Assembly (NCBI GenBank): GCA_014584705.1
Contig: JACTMJ010000021.1
Coordinates: 62,001-126,000 of the forward strand
Direction of reading: 5' to 3'
DNA length: 64,000 bases
Source of the DNA: Acidobacteriota bacterium
Lineage (GTDB): Bacteria; Acidobacteriota; Terriglobia; Bryobacterales; Bryobacteraceae
In this document: positions 51,158-60,600 of the stretch, one piece after another
Numbering within the stretch: position 1 is the first letter of the stretch
Layout: each line of letters opens with the position of its first letter
The notes under the pieces: model-generated
What the model saw: the letters and a program-made list of their open reading frames with translations, nothing else
Told to the model about the DNA's origin: nothing
Databases searched by the model: none
Program-made: the position numbers and the translations under genes

Positions 51158-52000
51158 TCACAATCCCAGCAAGTCCAGGGAGTCGCGATGAATCAATGCT
51201 TCCAGCGCGTCCTCGGGGATGCGGGGAAGGTTCGTCCCCGCCGCCATTTCGTTCACCTTCCGCAAGGCGTCCATCGAGCTTTGCGGTGTGGTGAACGGAT
51301 AGTCGGAACCAAAGAGCAGGCGGTCCAACACCCCATATTCCTTTGCGGAAACGAGAGCGTTATAAAACTGCCACGGCCGGTAATAGAGTGCGGAAATGTC
51401 GGCGAAAAAATTGCGATTCTTTCGGATGAGCACCATCGTTTCGTCAATCCACGGATGGCCCATGTGCGCGATCACCATCCGGAGCTGTGGAAATTCGAGC
51501 GCCAGCGGCTGCAACAGAATCGGCTGCGAAATCTCGAGCGAGACGTTGGCGCAAAAGGTAGTGCCCTGATGAATCAGGACGGGAACGCGCAGTTCCTCGC
51601 AGCGCTTCATGATTCTTCTGAACCGGCTGTCCGTGGGTGCGACATTCTGGTAGATCGGTCCCATCTTCAAGCCGCGAAGTTTAAGTCGCTGAATGGCGTC
51701 GTCCAGTTGATCCACCGCGTCGGGATCCTGTGGATCCACCGAAGCGAATCCGATCAGCTTTTCGGGGTGTTTCCCGACGTACTCCGCTACGTACTCGTTC
51801 GGCACCAGAACGCCCACGTGCCGGGCGCGAAACCCTAGCACGATCGCGCGGTCAACCGGTTGCATCGCTTCCCAATGCCGGTCGAGATCCACGTGGATAT
51901 CCTTGTAGCCCGCGCCCGCGGTGACCCTGGCATCGTGGATGAACATCTCGCCAATGTGACAGGGGCACTCCCAAACGTGGGTATGGACATCGACGATCAT
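51158..52000 (-). CDS. Amidohydrolase-2 family protein (sugar lactonase candidate)
   Basis: 280 residues. TIM-barrel metal hydrolase. It opens MIVDVHTHVWE with the HxH pair, then VLIHQGTTF, VIAHMGHPW and DRLLFGSDYPF with the late Asp. The family includes L-fucono-1,5-lactonase and related lactonases as well as decarboxylases. Start ATG shares one base with the stop of the upstream RraA-like gene (TAATG), so they are coupled. Lactone opening fits the SDR and dehydratase across the locus. Confidence 0.85.
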   Translation of the reverse strand: MIVDVHTHVWECPCHIGEMFIHDARVTAGAGYKDIHVDLDRHWEAMQPVDRAIVLGFRARHVGVLVPNEYVAEYVGKHPEKLIGFASVDPQDPDAVDQLDDAIQRLKLRGLKMGPIYQNVAPTDSRFRRIMKRCEELRVPVLIHQGTTFCANVSLEISQPILLQPLALEFPQLRMVIAHMGHPWIDETMVLIRKNRNFFADISALYYRPWQFYNALVSAKEYGVLDRLLFGSDYPFTTPQSSMDALRKVNEMAAGTNLPRIPEDALEALIHRDSLDLLGL

Positions 52001-52707
52001 TACAAGACTCCGTACTTGTCGTACACCTGTCGCAAGAGCATTCCATTCATCAGTTCTTCCCGGCTGTGGTTCTCCCGCGAAACGCGGTCAGTCGCCAGCT
52101 TTACCGCTTCCGTCACAACGGCCGAGGGCACGACAACCACGCCATCGTAGTCCGCGACAACCAGATCGCCGGGAGTGACCAGTACGCCTTGGCATTCCAC
52201 GGGAATATTGTAGTTAACAACAAGACCGCGCCCTCGCGAATCGACCGGTTTGATCCCTGTCGCGAAGACCGGGAAACCAAGAGACTGGATCTTCTTTACG
52301 TCACGCACCAGACCGTCAACCACCGCGCCACGCGCGCCCCGGCTCTGAGCTGCCGTTGAGAGGAGTTCCCCCCAAGGCGCATTCCGCTTCGAATCTCCCG
52401 TGGCCACCACCGCCACTTCGCCGGGCAGCAGGCTATCCACGGCCTCAATTTCCATCACGTATGGATTCTCGCTCACGTGGTAGACATCCATGCACACGAT
52501 GGTTCGCGCCCATCCCGCAAAGACCAGATCCGGCGACAACGGACGGATCGTTTCTCGCATGGCCTGCTGCCGGTACCCCAGTTCATCCAGGGCATCCGAG
52601 AGCACAGCCGTGTACAGGTTCCGTTCTATATGGTCGAAGAGTTCCAGGTCCGCCGTTTGCAAAGTCTTACCGTCCGCTCTTCCACCTTTTCCAAATTCTG
52701 TAGACAC
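52000..52707 (-). CDS. RraA-like aldolase/decarboxylase
   Basis: 235 residues from GTG 52707, with AAGG about 6 bp upstream; an earlier TTG at 52734 is less likely. The family includes HMG/CHA aldolase and oxaloacetate decarboxylase besides RraA. Motifs: TAVLSDALDELGYR, then NAPWGELLSTAAQSRGARGA and VVDGLVRD with the catalytic Asp/Arg, and PGDLVVADYDGVVVVP. In this operon an aldol cleavage of a 2-keto acid sugar product is more likely than RNase E inhibition. Confidence 0.85.
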   Translation of the reverse strand: MSTEFGKGGRADGKTLQTADLELFDHIERNLYTAVLSDALDELGYRQQAMRETIRPLSPDLVFAGWARTIVCMDVYHVSENPYVMEIEAVDSLLPGEVAVVATGDSKRNAPWGELLSTAAQSRGARGAVVDGLVRDVKKIQSLGFPVFATGIKPVDSRGRGLVVNYNIPVECQGVLVTPGDLVVADYDGVVVVPSAVVTEAVKLATDRVSRENHSREELMNGMLLRQVYDKYGVL

Positions 52708-52726
52708 CTTGCACCTTCTTTCGACG

Positions 52727-53158
52727 CTAGGCAACGCTCAGCATCACTAGCGACAGAATTCCCAATACTACTCCGCAAAGTCCGTAGGGGCCGACCCGCT
52801 CCTTGAACAGCAGGAGCCCGGCCATGGCAACCAGAAAGAGAGATCCGCCCGTCGTCAAGGGAAACGCAATGTGACCCGGAACTCCCTTCGACAGCGCCAG
52901 CACCGTAAACGTCTGGCCGGCCAGGCTGCTTGCACCCATCGCGGCGCCCAGCGCGACTTCCCGCCAGTTCACTCCAGTGCGGCCCATCAGCAATGCAGCT
53001 ACCGCGAAGATGAAACCGGCGAGATACCAGAACATGAGGTATTGCGATTGATGCGCCACCAACCCCCGTTCCGTGAGGATCTTCAAGCCAAATGGACCCA
53101 ATCCATTGGCGACGAACGAGACCAGCATTAGCCGGAACCAGATGCTTGTTTCACTCAT
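52727..53158 (-). CDS. Half-size EamA/DMT permease, second partner
   Basis: 143 residues from ATG 53158. About four to five membrane segments (LGAAMGASSLAGQTFTVLAL, FLVAMAGLLLFKERVGPYG, LCGVVLGILSLVMLSVA). It is one EamA-like repeat, half the size of a ten-segment DMT permease. It overlaps its upstream partner by 8 bp (ATGAGTGA), so the two probably assemble into one transporter. The RraA-like gene follows after 19 bp. The likely cargo is a sugar acid or pathway intermediate. Confidence 0.8.
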   Translation of the reverse strand: MSETSIWFRLMLVSFVANGLGPFGLKILTERGLVAHQSQYLMFWYLAGFIFAVAALLMGRTGVNWREVALGAAMGASSLAGQTFTVLALSKGVPGHIAFPLTTGGSLFLVAMAGLLLFKERVGPYGLCGVVLGILSLVMLSVA

Positions 53159-53597
53159 GGCGGCGCGACTCGGCATCCTTCTTGTCCTTCCACAACAGCG
53201 CCATCGAAACCGGGATCAGGCACAACGCGATCGCCCGCTGCAATCCCACGGGTTCGTGGTAGACGAGGATTGACGCAATCGTAGGCAGACCGGAGGAGAG
53301 GTTGATGGCAAGCCAGCTCGTGGCGATGTCCCCGTGCCGGATTCCCGCCTGGAACGCCAGAATCGCGACAGAAGCAAAGACGCCAAACGGAAGCGCCAGC
53401 GTGGCGACTCCCGCCGGCGTACGCAATTCTTCTCCGCGCAGAACGATCAGGAGAGTAACGAACACCAGAGACCAACCGTAGAGCAAAGCATTCACGGGGG
53501 CGGGCCGGCAATGCAGGGTATCCGCCAGCTTGTGAAACACACCGAGGGCACTGAAGCCGAGCAGCCCAAGCAACGCGTAAATGAATCCTTCGGTCAT
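53151..53597 (-). CDS. Half-size EamA/DMT permease, first partner
   Basis: 148 residues. About four to five membrane segments (MTEGFIYALLGLLGFSALGVFHKLA, GWSLVFVTLLIVL, TLALPFGVFASVAILAFQAGI) and the EamA mark SWLAINLSSGLPTIASILVYHEPV. First gene of a leftward operon with its partner permease, RraA-like aldolase, amidohydrolase and a gene remnant. An ATTCCA half-site lies 27 bp upstream, but the second arm is poor. Confidence 0.8.
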   Translation of the reverse strand: MTEGFIYALLGLLGFSALGVFHKLADTLHCRPAPVNALLYGWSLVFVTLLIVLRGEELRTPAGVATLALPFGVFASVAILAFQAGIRHGDIATSWLAINLSSGLPTIASILVYHEPVGLQRAIALCLIPVSMALLWKDKKDAESRRHE

Positions 53598-53698
53598 CTA
53601 GGTCTCAGTCGTAAGCAGGTTAGCATTCCACCTCTATCGGGAGCCTGCCAGGGTCTCTCGAACTCGCCTCCGGCGTCTTGCGGCTCAAACCCGGAGGA

Positions 53699-56446
53699 TC
53701 AATAGCTCGCTACAATGGCGTAGCTCCTTTCAGAGGGGGCTGCAATTCTCACCCAATCCTTTGCCGCATCGAAGTCAGACCAGTTCCGCCCATTCACGGT
53801 AACGCTGCGAATCGGCTTCCCTTGCGGATGCCGAAAACGGACCAGCAGGCTTGACGGTCGGGCACGTCCAAACATCTCCACATTCGCTTCCAACTGCTTA
53901 CCGGCTGCCGCGTTCCGCAGCGTCATGCTTAGTGGCCCGAACCTTGTGGGCGCATTGCGGACCTCGATCCGCTTTCCGTCCTCCAGCCAGCGCCGCGGTG
54001 CAAATCCAGCCAGCAGGAGCGAGTCGTCATCCCTCTCGTGTATCAGCATGTTGCGGTACAACTCGAACCACGCGCCATCCGTAGAAGGGGGACCAAAATA
54101 CTGGCCGTGTGTAAAGCGGTGTTCCACGGGCTCCAGAGCCGTATGGCTGAATGCGCTCGCCATGTAGCTGTAGAACGTGCGGATGACTGCCTTCACATCG
54201 TCGCGCATCAGGTAAGCAGTGGCGTGCTGGTTATAGACGGGCTCGTTCGCAATACCCCAACCCCGGTAGAAGAGATTGTCCTCGTGATCGTTCAAAAGCC
54301 AGTCGGCCAGATCGCTATCGGGCTTCACCGCTTTCAGCCGCAGCAGATGGACTGCCCCGGTATCGATGTCGGTGGGATACCAATCGTCCATCAGCCTTCC
54401 GAAGGTGTTGGCTTCGCTTGGAACGTACGGAACCCAGGTATGGTCTCTCAGTTGAACCACGGGCGACTTCGCGCTGGCGATTCGGAATCCCCTATCCACA
54501 GCCTCCGCCAATCGCTTCGCCGCCGCGCGTGCCTCGGCGCCGCGCGGATCACCGAACTTCTGCAAAGCCGTACCGAACGTCTCCAGCCCCGCATACAGGT
54601 ATGCCTGGTTGAATGCCCAATCGCCATCGCCCGTCAGATCGTTCAGCGGAGCAAATACAAGCCCCTTCGTGGGCTCATCGAGGCGCTCAGCGGCTTGCAC
54701 CTGCGCCATGCACCAATCCAGCGCTTTGATCGATTGTGGCAGCACGCGATCGAATGCGGCGCGATCCTCCGACAGCAGAAAGTTCTGCCCTACCGTGTAG
54801 AGCATTGCGGGAGTGTATACACCCCAATTGGCATACCCGCTCACATGGCCGTTGAGTTCCTGATTGTTGTTGTATTGCGCGCGCAACTCCTCGCCGGCCA
54901 CGTCTCCATAGCCGCGCAATCCGTACAGCATGTAATCGACGTACACAGCCTGGTTCACAGGCCATGGCGTTCCCGTCTGGCTGTAGGCGAAGTTGGAATA
55001 GGGCAGATCAATCCGAGCGCCGCCAGCTTCATTGTGTCTGCGCGGCAGGCGTAGCGCGTGCCATAGACTGGCTCGGAAAAGATCGTTCACGACCTTCTCC
55101 GGCACCTCGAACTTTGCGCCCTTCTCTACCCAATCCGTCCAGAACTTCAGCGTGCCGGCTCGCGCGGCGTCATAGTCCAGGCTCGCAAGGGCCGCGGCCC
55201 CCGCGTCGTCGAGCATCGGAGACGGTAACTTTACGATCAGGTCCCGGTGGCCCGTGACGGGCACTTCGAGCGGAACAGTGAGGTTCACCCGCTTCAGGTT
55301 CGGCCTGCCGTAGTCAGCCACTCCGTACCAAACAGGATCCGCGTTCGCGCCGTCCACTTCGAGCAGAGTCTGGCCGAAGCTGAGATTCTTTACTAGGATT
55401 CTTGAGCCGGTCCGCTTCACGTCGTACGCGGAGGTCAGCCGCTCCGGCAACGCCCGGCGATGGCTCATCGTCACAGGAACTGTTTTTGCCTTTCCGTCGA
55501 GCGATGTCAGCCGCAAGCGCTGCATAAGTGCCATCCGCATGTCGCCGCTCCGCTCACGGGGCGGGCCATCAATCGGATAGGCAAACTGCTCTACCTCATA
55601 GCGGACACCTTCGCGCTCAAACACAGTAGTCACTACCGGCAAGCCATCATGCAGGCTCTGCCGCTTCCACGTGCCCGCGATGCCCTTGGTGATATCGCCG
55701 AACTCGAACCAGAACTGAAACTGGTCCGGATTTCCAAGATCGTTCCGGACTCCCGCTCCTCGATCGATTCCGAATTTGTGAATGGAACTGTCCCAAGCCA
55801 CCGTGATGATGTGCCCTGGTTCAATCTGCTGCGGATTCCTGTAGGCAGGATTTCCCATATCCTCCCACAGCGCCGCATATTCTTCGTAGCTCGCGTCCGG
55901 GGAGTTCTCCAGTTGATCCAGTATCCGTTTGCCTCGAAAGGGCTCGAGTGCTTTCAGGTGTTCCGCGAACTCGACAAAAGGCTCCCCGGCGGTGACATAA
56001 ATATCCAGGGAGGGCACCCAGATGGCCCGCTCCCTCTTGAGTTGGTCTATGGTGACCGCAAACCCGCCCGTACCGTCCGCGCGTGTACGCACGTAAAGCC
56101 TCGGCGAGTGAGGCTCCATAGACGCATCCTCTCCCAATCGTCGCGCAGAGTCAGCATCCGCACTGGCAATCACGTCGGCCCAGATCACTTGGACGCGCTG
56201 CAGTTTCGGTTCCTTCGGCGCGGTATAGTCCAGAACAAACTGCAATCCTGCCTGGCCGCCATCGATTGCACCGACCCTGCGAAGCCCCTCAATCGTCATT
56301 CCGCTGCCGGCAACAACGTCAACGGCCCGTGGTTCCGGCGTACTGGATTTGTGACCCCACGTTACACGAACGGGTAGCTTCTCCGCACCCGCTGCCCAGC
56401 AGTGCGCAAAGATCGACACGAAGAGGAGAACGGCGCATCGCTTCAT
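53699..56446 (-). CDS. Large secreted six-hairpin-type glycosidase-like protein
   Basis: 915 residues from ATG 56446 with a signal peptide (MKRCAVLLFVSIFAHCWAAGA). The N-terminal half is beta-rich. The C-terminal half from about residue 430 is helical and Trp/Tyr-rich (FRASLWHALRLPRRH, WPVNQAVYVDYMLYGLRGYG, NDLTGDGDWAFNQAYLYAG, GWGIANEPVYNQHATAYLM), which resembles (alpha/alpha)6 glycosidases such as rhamnosidase or glucuronyl-hydrolase relatives. The exact family was not recognised. A promoter with CATAAT 7 bp before the ATG and operator D lie upstream. Confidence 0.65.
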   Translation of the reverse strand: MKRCAVLLFVSIFAHCWAAGAEKLPVRVTWGHKSSTPEPRAVDVVAGSGMTIEGLRRVGAIDGGQAGLQFVLDYTAPKEPKLQRVQVIWADVIASADADSARRLGEDASMEPHSPRLYVRTRADGTGGFAVTIDQLKRERAIWVPSLDIYVTAGEPFVEFAEHLKALEPFRGKRILDQLENSPDASYEEYAALWEDMGNPAYRNPQQIEPGHIITVAWDSSIHKFGIDRGAGVRNDLGNPDQFQFWFEFGDITKGIAGTWKRQSLHDGLPVVTTVFEREGVRYEVEQFAYPIDGPPRERSGDMRMALMQRLRLTSLDGKAKTVPVTMSHRRALPERLTSAYDVKRTGSRILVKNLSFGQTLLEVDGANADPVWYGVADYGRPNLKRVNLTVPLEVPVTGHRDLIVKLPSPMLDDAGAAALASLDYDAARAGTLKFWTDWVEKGAKFEVPEKVVNDLFRASLWHALRLPRRHNEAGGARIDLPYSNFAYSQTGTPWPVNQAVYVDYMLYGLRGYGDVAGEELRAQYNNNQELNGHVSGYANWGVYTPAMLYTVGQNFLLSEDRAAFDRVLPQSIKALDWCMAQVQAAERLDEPTKGLVFAPLNDLTGDGDWAFNQAYLYAGLETFGTALQKFGDPRGAEARAAAKRLAEAVDRGFRIASAKSPVVQLRDHTWVPYVPSEANTFGRLMDDWYPTDIDTGAVHLLRLKAVKPDSDLADWLLNDHEDNLFYRGWGIANEPVYNQHATAYLMRDDVKAVIRTFYSYMASAFSHTALEPVEHRFTHGQYFGPPSTDGAWFELYRNMLIHERDDDSLLLAGFAPRRWLEDGKRIEVRNAPTRFGPLSMTLRNAAAGKQLEANVEMFGRARPSSLLVRFRHPQGKPIRSVTVNGRNWSDFDAAKDWVRIAAPSERSYAIVASY

Positions 56447-56453
56447 ACGCAGG

Positions 56454-56482
56454 ATTATGACGGACGCACTCAACGGAACCAA
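56454..56482 (-). promoter_or_regulatory. Candidate promoter of the six-hairpin-type glycosidase gene
   Basis: On the leftward strand TTGGTT (56477-56482), exactly 17 bp, CATAAT (56454-56459). The -10 ends 7 bp before ATG 56446, so the transcript should begin at or next to the start codon; no Shine-Dalgarno is present. Confidence 0.5.
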
Positions 56483-56508
56483 GTCTTCCTACAAAAAGTC
56501 GCTCTATG

Positions 56509-56528
56509 TTTTCCAGCTATTGGGAATC
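56509..56528. promoter_or_regulatory. Candidate IclR operator, site D (glycosidase gene)
   Basis: TTTTCCA-GCTATT-GGGAATC, matching site B at 5/7 and 6/7 with the same spacing. Its near edge is 62 bp upstream of ATG 56446 and 26 bp upstream of the -35 hexamer. Confidence 0.5.
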
Positions 56529-56675
56529 TCCTCGGCGATAGGACTCTTCCGACCCCAAGACCACCGCCACTTCCGGATGCGAGCCGCTCGCGTGAGGGCT
56601 CACCAGAATACATTCCCACGAATCAGATTTCATTTCCCGGGTTATCGGCAACGGCAGCAAGCCAGAGATAAATGC

Positions 56676-57464
56676 TTAGCGCACGCCTGTGTGCGTTGTA
56701 GCTGAAAGCCGCTGGGACATGTCATGCGCCGCGCCCTGGAGCAGCGTACCCAGCCGTGGCATGTCCTCCGGCCGAATCTGCTGCACGGTGCCGGACACGC
56801 TGATTGCCGCCGCCACCTCTCCGGAACCGTCGATGACCGGCACCCCCACGCAACGAATGCCGATCTCCTCCTCCTCATCATCCACGGCATACCCGACCTT
56901 ACGGGTGCGCAACAACTCCGCCTTGAGCCGTTCCAGAGTGCAAATCGTATTCTCGTTGTGCCGCAGCATCCGGCGCTCTTTCACCAGTTGCCGCACCTCA
57001 TCTTCCGCCAGCCATGCTATGAGCGCTTTGCCCATGCTCGTGCAGTGATAGTCGATGCGTTTCCCAAGCCAGGTCGCCACCGGGATCGTCCCGGACGGTT
57101 CCACTTTGGCGACAAGAATCGCTTCGTTGTGTTCCAGAATCGCCATGTGCGCAGTCAAGCCCGTTCGCTGCGTCAGATCGCAAAGCACGGGTCCAGCCTT
57201 CTGCCGGAGCGTGATCCCGTGCGAAGCCGCCGTCGCGATTCGAACCAGGTTCAAACCCGTTACATACCTTCCGGTGGACTCCATCTGTTGCAAGTACCCA
57301 AGGCGCTCCAGCGTGACAAGCAGTGCGTGCACGGAACTCTTGGGAAACTCCAACCGCTCCGCCAGTTGGGAGAACGTGTAGCCGTTCCTCGACTTGGCCA
57401 CGATCTCCAGAATTGCCAAACCCCGTTCCAAGGCGGGCACCGACGGTGTCTTCAGTGAGCTCAT
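56676..57464 (-). CDS. IclR-family transcriptional regulator
   Basis: 262 residues. The N-terminal winged helix (PALERGLAILEIVAKSRNGYTF, SQLAERLEFPKSSVHALLVTL, GYLQQMESTGRYVTGLNL) is followed by the IclR effector domain (HMAILEHNEAILVAKVE, CTSMGKALIAWL, GIRCVGVPVIDGSGEVAAAISVSG). GAGGAG precedes ATG 57464. It stands between the big glycosidase and the divergent TonB receptor in the middle of the sugar locus, and TGGAA/TTCCA inverted repeats lie before itself and five other units. Probable regulator of the locus; the effector could be a pathway keto acid. Confidence 0.93.
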   Translation of the reverse strand: MSSLKTPSVPALERGLAILEIVAKSRNGYTFSQLAERLEFPKSSVHALLVTLERLGYLQQMESTGRYVTGLNLVRIATAASHGITLRQKAGPVLCDLTQRTGLTAHMAILEHNEAILVAKVEPSGTIPVATWLGKRIDYHCTSMGKALIAWLAEDEVRQLVKERRMLRHNENTICTLERLKAELLRTRKVGYAVDDEEEEIGIRCVGVPVIDGSGEVAAAISVSGTVQQIRPEDMPRLGTLLQGAAHDMSQRLSATTHTGVR

Positions 57465-57479
57465 GTTCGCTCCTCAATC

Positions 57480-57497
57480 GCTCCAGCCAGTTGGATT
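57480..57497. promoter_or_regulatory. Candidate IclR operator, site F (autoregulation)
   Basis: GCTCCA-GCCAGT-TGGATT, with TCCA/TGGA symmetric and the right arm equal to that of site C. Only 15 bp upstream of the iclR start, in the promoter itself, which suits autorepression. Confidence 0.45.
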
Positions 57498-57529
57498 CTA
57501 ACAGACGTGGAGCGCACTGGAATCAGAAC

Positions 57530-57547
57530 TTTCCAACCTACAGGAAA
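57530..57547. promoter_or_regulatory. Candidate IclR operator, site E (TonB receptor gene)
   Basis: TTTCCA-ACCTAC-AGGAAA, TTTCC/GGAAA arms. It ends 66 bp upstream of the receptor start and 17 bp before its -35 TTGACT, about one helical turn closer than the other sites. A lone TGGAATC half-site lies nearby at 57518-57524. Confidence 0.45.
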
Positions 57548-57564
57548 ATCGGAATTCCAACCCG

Positions 57565-57593
57565 TTGACTGTGTATTGGGTCGCGCTCATCAT
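57565..57593 (+). promoter_or_regulatory. Candidate promoter of the TonB receptor gene
   Basis: TTGACT (57565-57570), 17 bp, CATCAT (57588-57593, 4/6 to TATAAT). The transcript would start near 57600 and include the AAGGAG ribosome site. Confidence 0.45.
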
Positions 57594-57613
57594 TGACCAG
57601 TAAGGAGAAACCC

Positions 57614-60600
57614 ATGCGATCTCTAGGTCTCGCAGTTTTGTGTTTGTTGCTCACCGTCTTTCCGGTGGGCGCTCAAGTGGGGACGGAAGGCTCTTACTTC
57701 GGAACGGTCACCGACAGTTCCGGCGCCTCCGTCCCGAACGCGGAAGTGTCCGTAACCCATCTGGCGACTGGACTCGTGAAGAATGCAACCACCGGCACGG
57801 ATGGAAACTTCAACATTGCACCGCTGCCGATCGGCAAGTACTCGATCGTCGTCAAGGCAAATGGCTTCAAGACATGGGAGTTGTCCGGAAGCGAACTCAC
57901 CGTGGGCGACCGTCACCGGATCACCCCGGTTCTTTCGGTAGGCGAGGTCACGGAGTCCGTCTCCGTGGAGGCCAATGCCGGTTTGCTGCAAACAGAAAAG
58001 AGCAGCGCGGAAACCATTGTTCAGGTGCGCCAGATCAAGGATCTGCCGCTGGCAACGCGCAATCCGCTGGCGCTGGTCTCGCTCGTTCCCGGCATGCAGT
58101 ATTCGTACACGCAATCCGGCGGGGAACGAGGCACCTACGTACAAGGCCAAGGGCAGCGCAACAATAAGACCGCCTTCCAACTCGACGGTCTCCTCACGAA
58201 CGCGCCCATGGACGAGGGTGGCACAGCCATTCCCAACGTGGACACCGTCGCGGAATTCAGCGTTGAGACCCTCAACTTCAGCGCCGAGAACGGCCGAGAT
58301 CCTATCCAGGTTCGGGTTGCCACAAGGAGCGGGACCAACGCCCTGCATGGCACGCTCTGGGAATACGTTCAGAACGACGCTTTTAACGCCCGCAACACGT
58401 TCGCCGCAAAGACGCCGCGCGTACGCCGCAACCAATTCGGCGCGGCTATCGGCGGCCCGGTGATCAAGAACAAGGTCTTCTTCTTCGGCAGCTTTGAAGG
58501 CACAGTCATCCGGAATCAGCAGACCTGGAATACGCAGGCTGTCACTTCGGCAATGAAGCAGGGCAACTTCTCCGCCCTTTCGAAGAACATCATTGATCCG
58601 CTCGCGCAGGCGCCGTTCGCGGGCAATCTCATTCCTTCCAACCGGATCAGCGGCGCTTCAAAGTATTACGCGCCGATGCTTCTGGAAGCGAACTCGCCCG
58701 ACGGCCAGTTCCGTACGAATGCGGGTACCAAGAACAACACCTGGGAAGGCATGGGGCGCGTGGACTATCAGCTCACCGATTCGCAGCGTCTCTATGGCCG
58801 TTACGTCCGCGTGCGTCAGCCCAGCACGCTGCTTGGCTACAAGCCTGAGTCGGTAACCAATGATGTCGTGAACCAGCACAACTTTGGCCTCAATTACACT
58901 TGGGCGATGTCTGGCAACACCGTTCTGACACTGACCAGCGGGTTGATGAAAACCAGGGAAACTTACACGAACGACGCGCTGGGGAAGGTAAACGACGCCG
59001 AGGCCGCCGGAATTCAGGGCTTCGCCACCACGGGCCGCGAAAAGTGGATCGGCCCGTCCAACCTGGGCTTCGCCAACGGCTATCAGGGAATCTATTTTGC
59101 CGGCTGGGGCGCACCCGGCGCGCTGTGGGGGGATGTCTACAATACGAAGGCCGATCTTCGTCACTTCCGCGGTGCTCACACCATGGCCGTCGGCTTCGAG
59201 TACGGCAACTCCAAAGTTTATGGAGACCATGGAAGCTGCTGCTCGCGCGGCAATTTCAATTTCTATAACCAGTACACGAACGACGGTTTCGCCGACTTCC
59301 TGCTGGGCTACACGTCCGGGAGCTCCCGGAACGCGCCGCTTGCCGAGTTCGGCACCAACAGCGCGCCCTATACCGGCATGTATTTCAACGATACCTATCG
59401 GGTCCGCGACAACCTCACTCTCGACCTCGGCCTGCGCTACGAGCGCTGGTATGCCCGCCACAATATGCGCGACGCCACCAGCACCTGGGATCCACGTCTC
59501 CAGAAGGTGGTCGCCGCCGTGGGAAGCGACGGCAAGATCAATATGAACGCCTTTCTGACCACACCGAATGTGGCCGCGGCCACCGCCGGGCAGTGGGTCA
59601 CCGCGAGAGAAGCGGGCTACAACGACGGCCTGACCGAAGGCAACGGCAACTGGGCGCCGCGCTTGGGTATCGTTTATCGGCCCTTCCGGGATAAGCAGAT
59701 CGTCCTGCGCGGTGGCTACGGCCTTTTCTACAATAGCTTCACTGGCAACCGCTCAGCATCCTCGGCCGCCAACCTCCCCTTCTGGGGAGTGGAATCCCTC
59801 GGCTACGGACTCTCCCAGCTTCAATCCTGGCAGACCGTGTGGAGTTCAGATCCGAACGCATTCGGTATTTTCGGAATGGGCGAGGCGGTCGATCCTCGTA
59901 TCAAAGCGGCGCGTACGCACAATTGGAATATGACCTTGCAAACCGCGCTGCCCTGGAAGTCCGCTCTCACTCTTAGCTACGTTGGCACAAAGGTCGCCAA
60001 TGACGTGATCATGATGCCGTATAACGCGGCTGCCATCGGGCCTCACTCGAACCTGCAGGCGGACCGGCCGAACCCCGGCATCAGCAGCGTGACGCGCATG
60101 GAGAATTACAGCCGCTATTGGTACCATGCCCTCCAGACGAAGGCGGAACGCCGCTTCGCGGACGGCTTCCTGTTCACCCTCTCTTACTCGTTCTCCCGGT
60201 CAATGGGCGGGCCCTTCGGCGGCAGCGACGAGTACGGTTCCCTCATCCCGTTTTCACCCGATTGGTACAACCGCGGCCGGACGGACTTCGACATTCGTCA
60301 CATCGAATACGCCACCGTCGTTTGGGAAATGCCGGTGGGTAAGGGCCGCCGCTACCTTTCCGATACGAATCGGGCCGTGGATGCCATCCTGGGCGGATGG
60401 GAAGTTGGATTCACTCAGCAGGCGCGGTCCGGCTTGCCGCTCTCGGTGAGTGGCGGCTACTCCAACCTGGGCAACGGCTATGGAACCCGCGCCGATATCG
60501 TCGGCTCGCCATCCATCTCCGATCCCACCACCCGAAAGTGGTTTAATACGGCGGCGTTTGCGCGTCCCGCCCTCTACACTTTCGGCAACTCCTCAATGGG

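Noticed and set aside
53625..53642. ATTCCA upstream of the permease operon as a seventh IclR site
   Set aside because: Only the left arm matches; the right arm is poor and the distance (27 bp to the start) differs from sites A-E. Kept as a half-site only.
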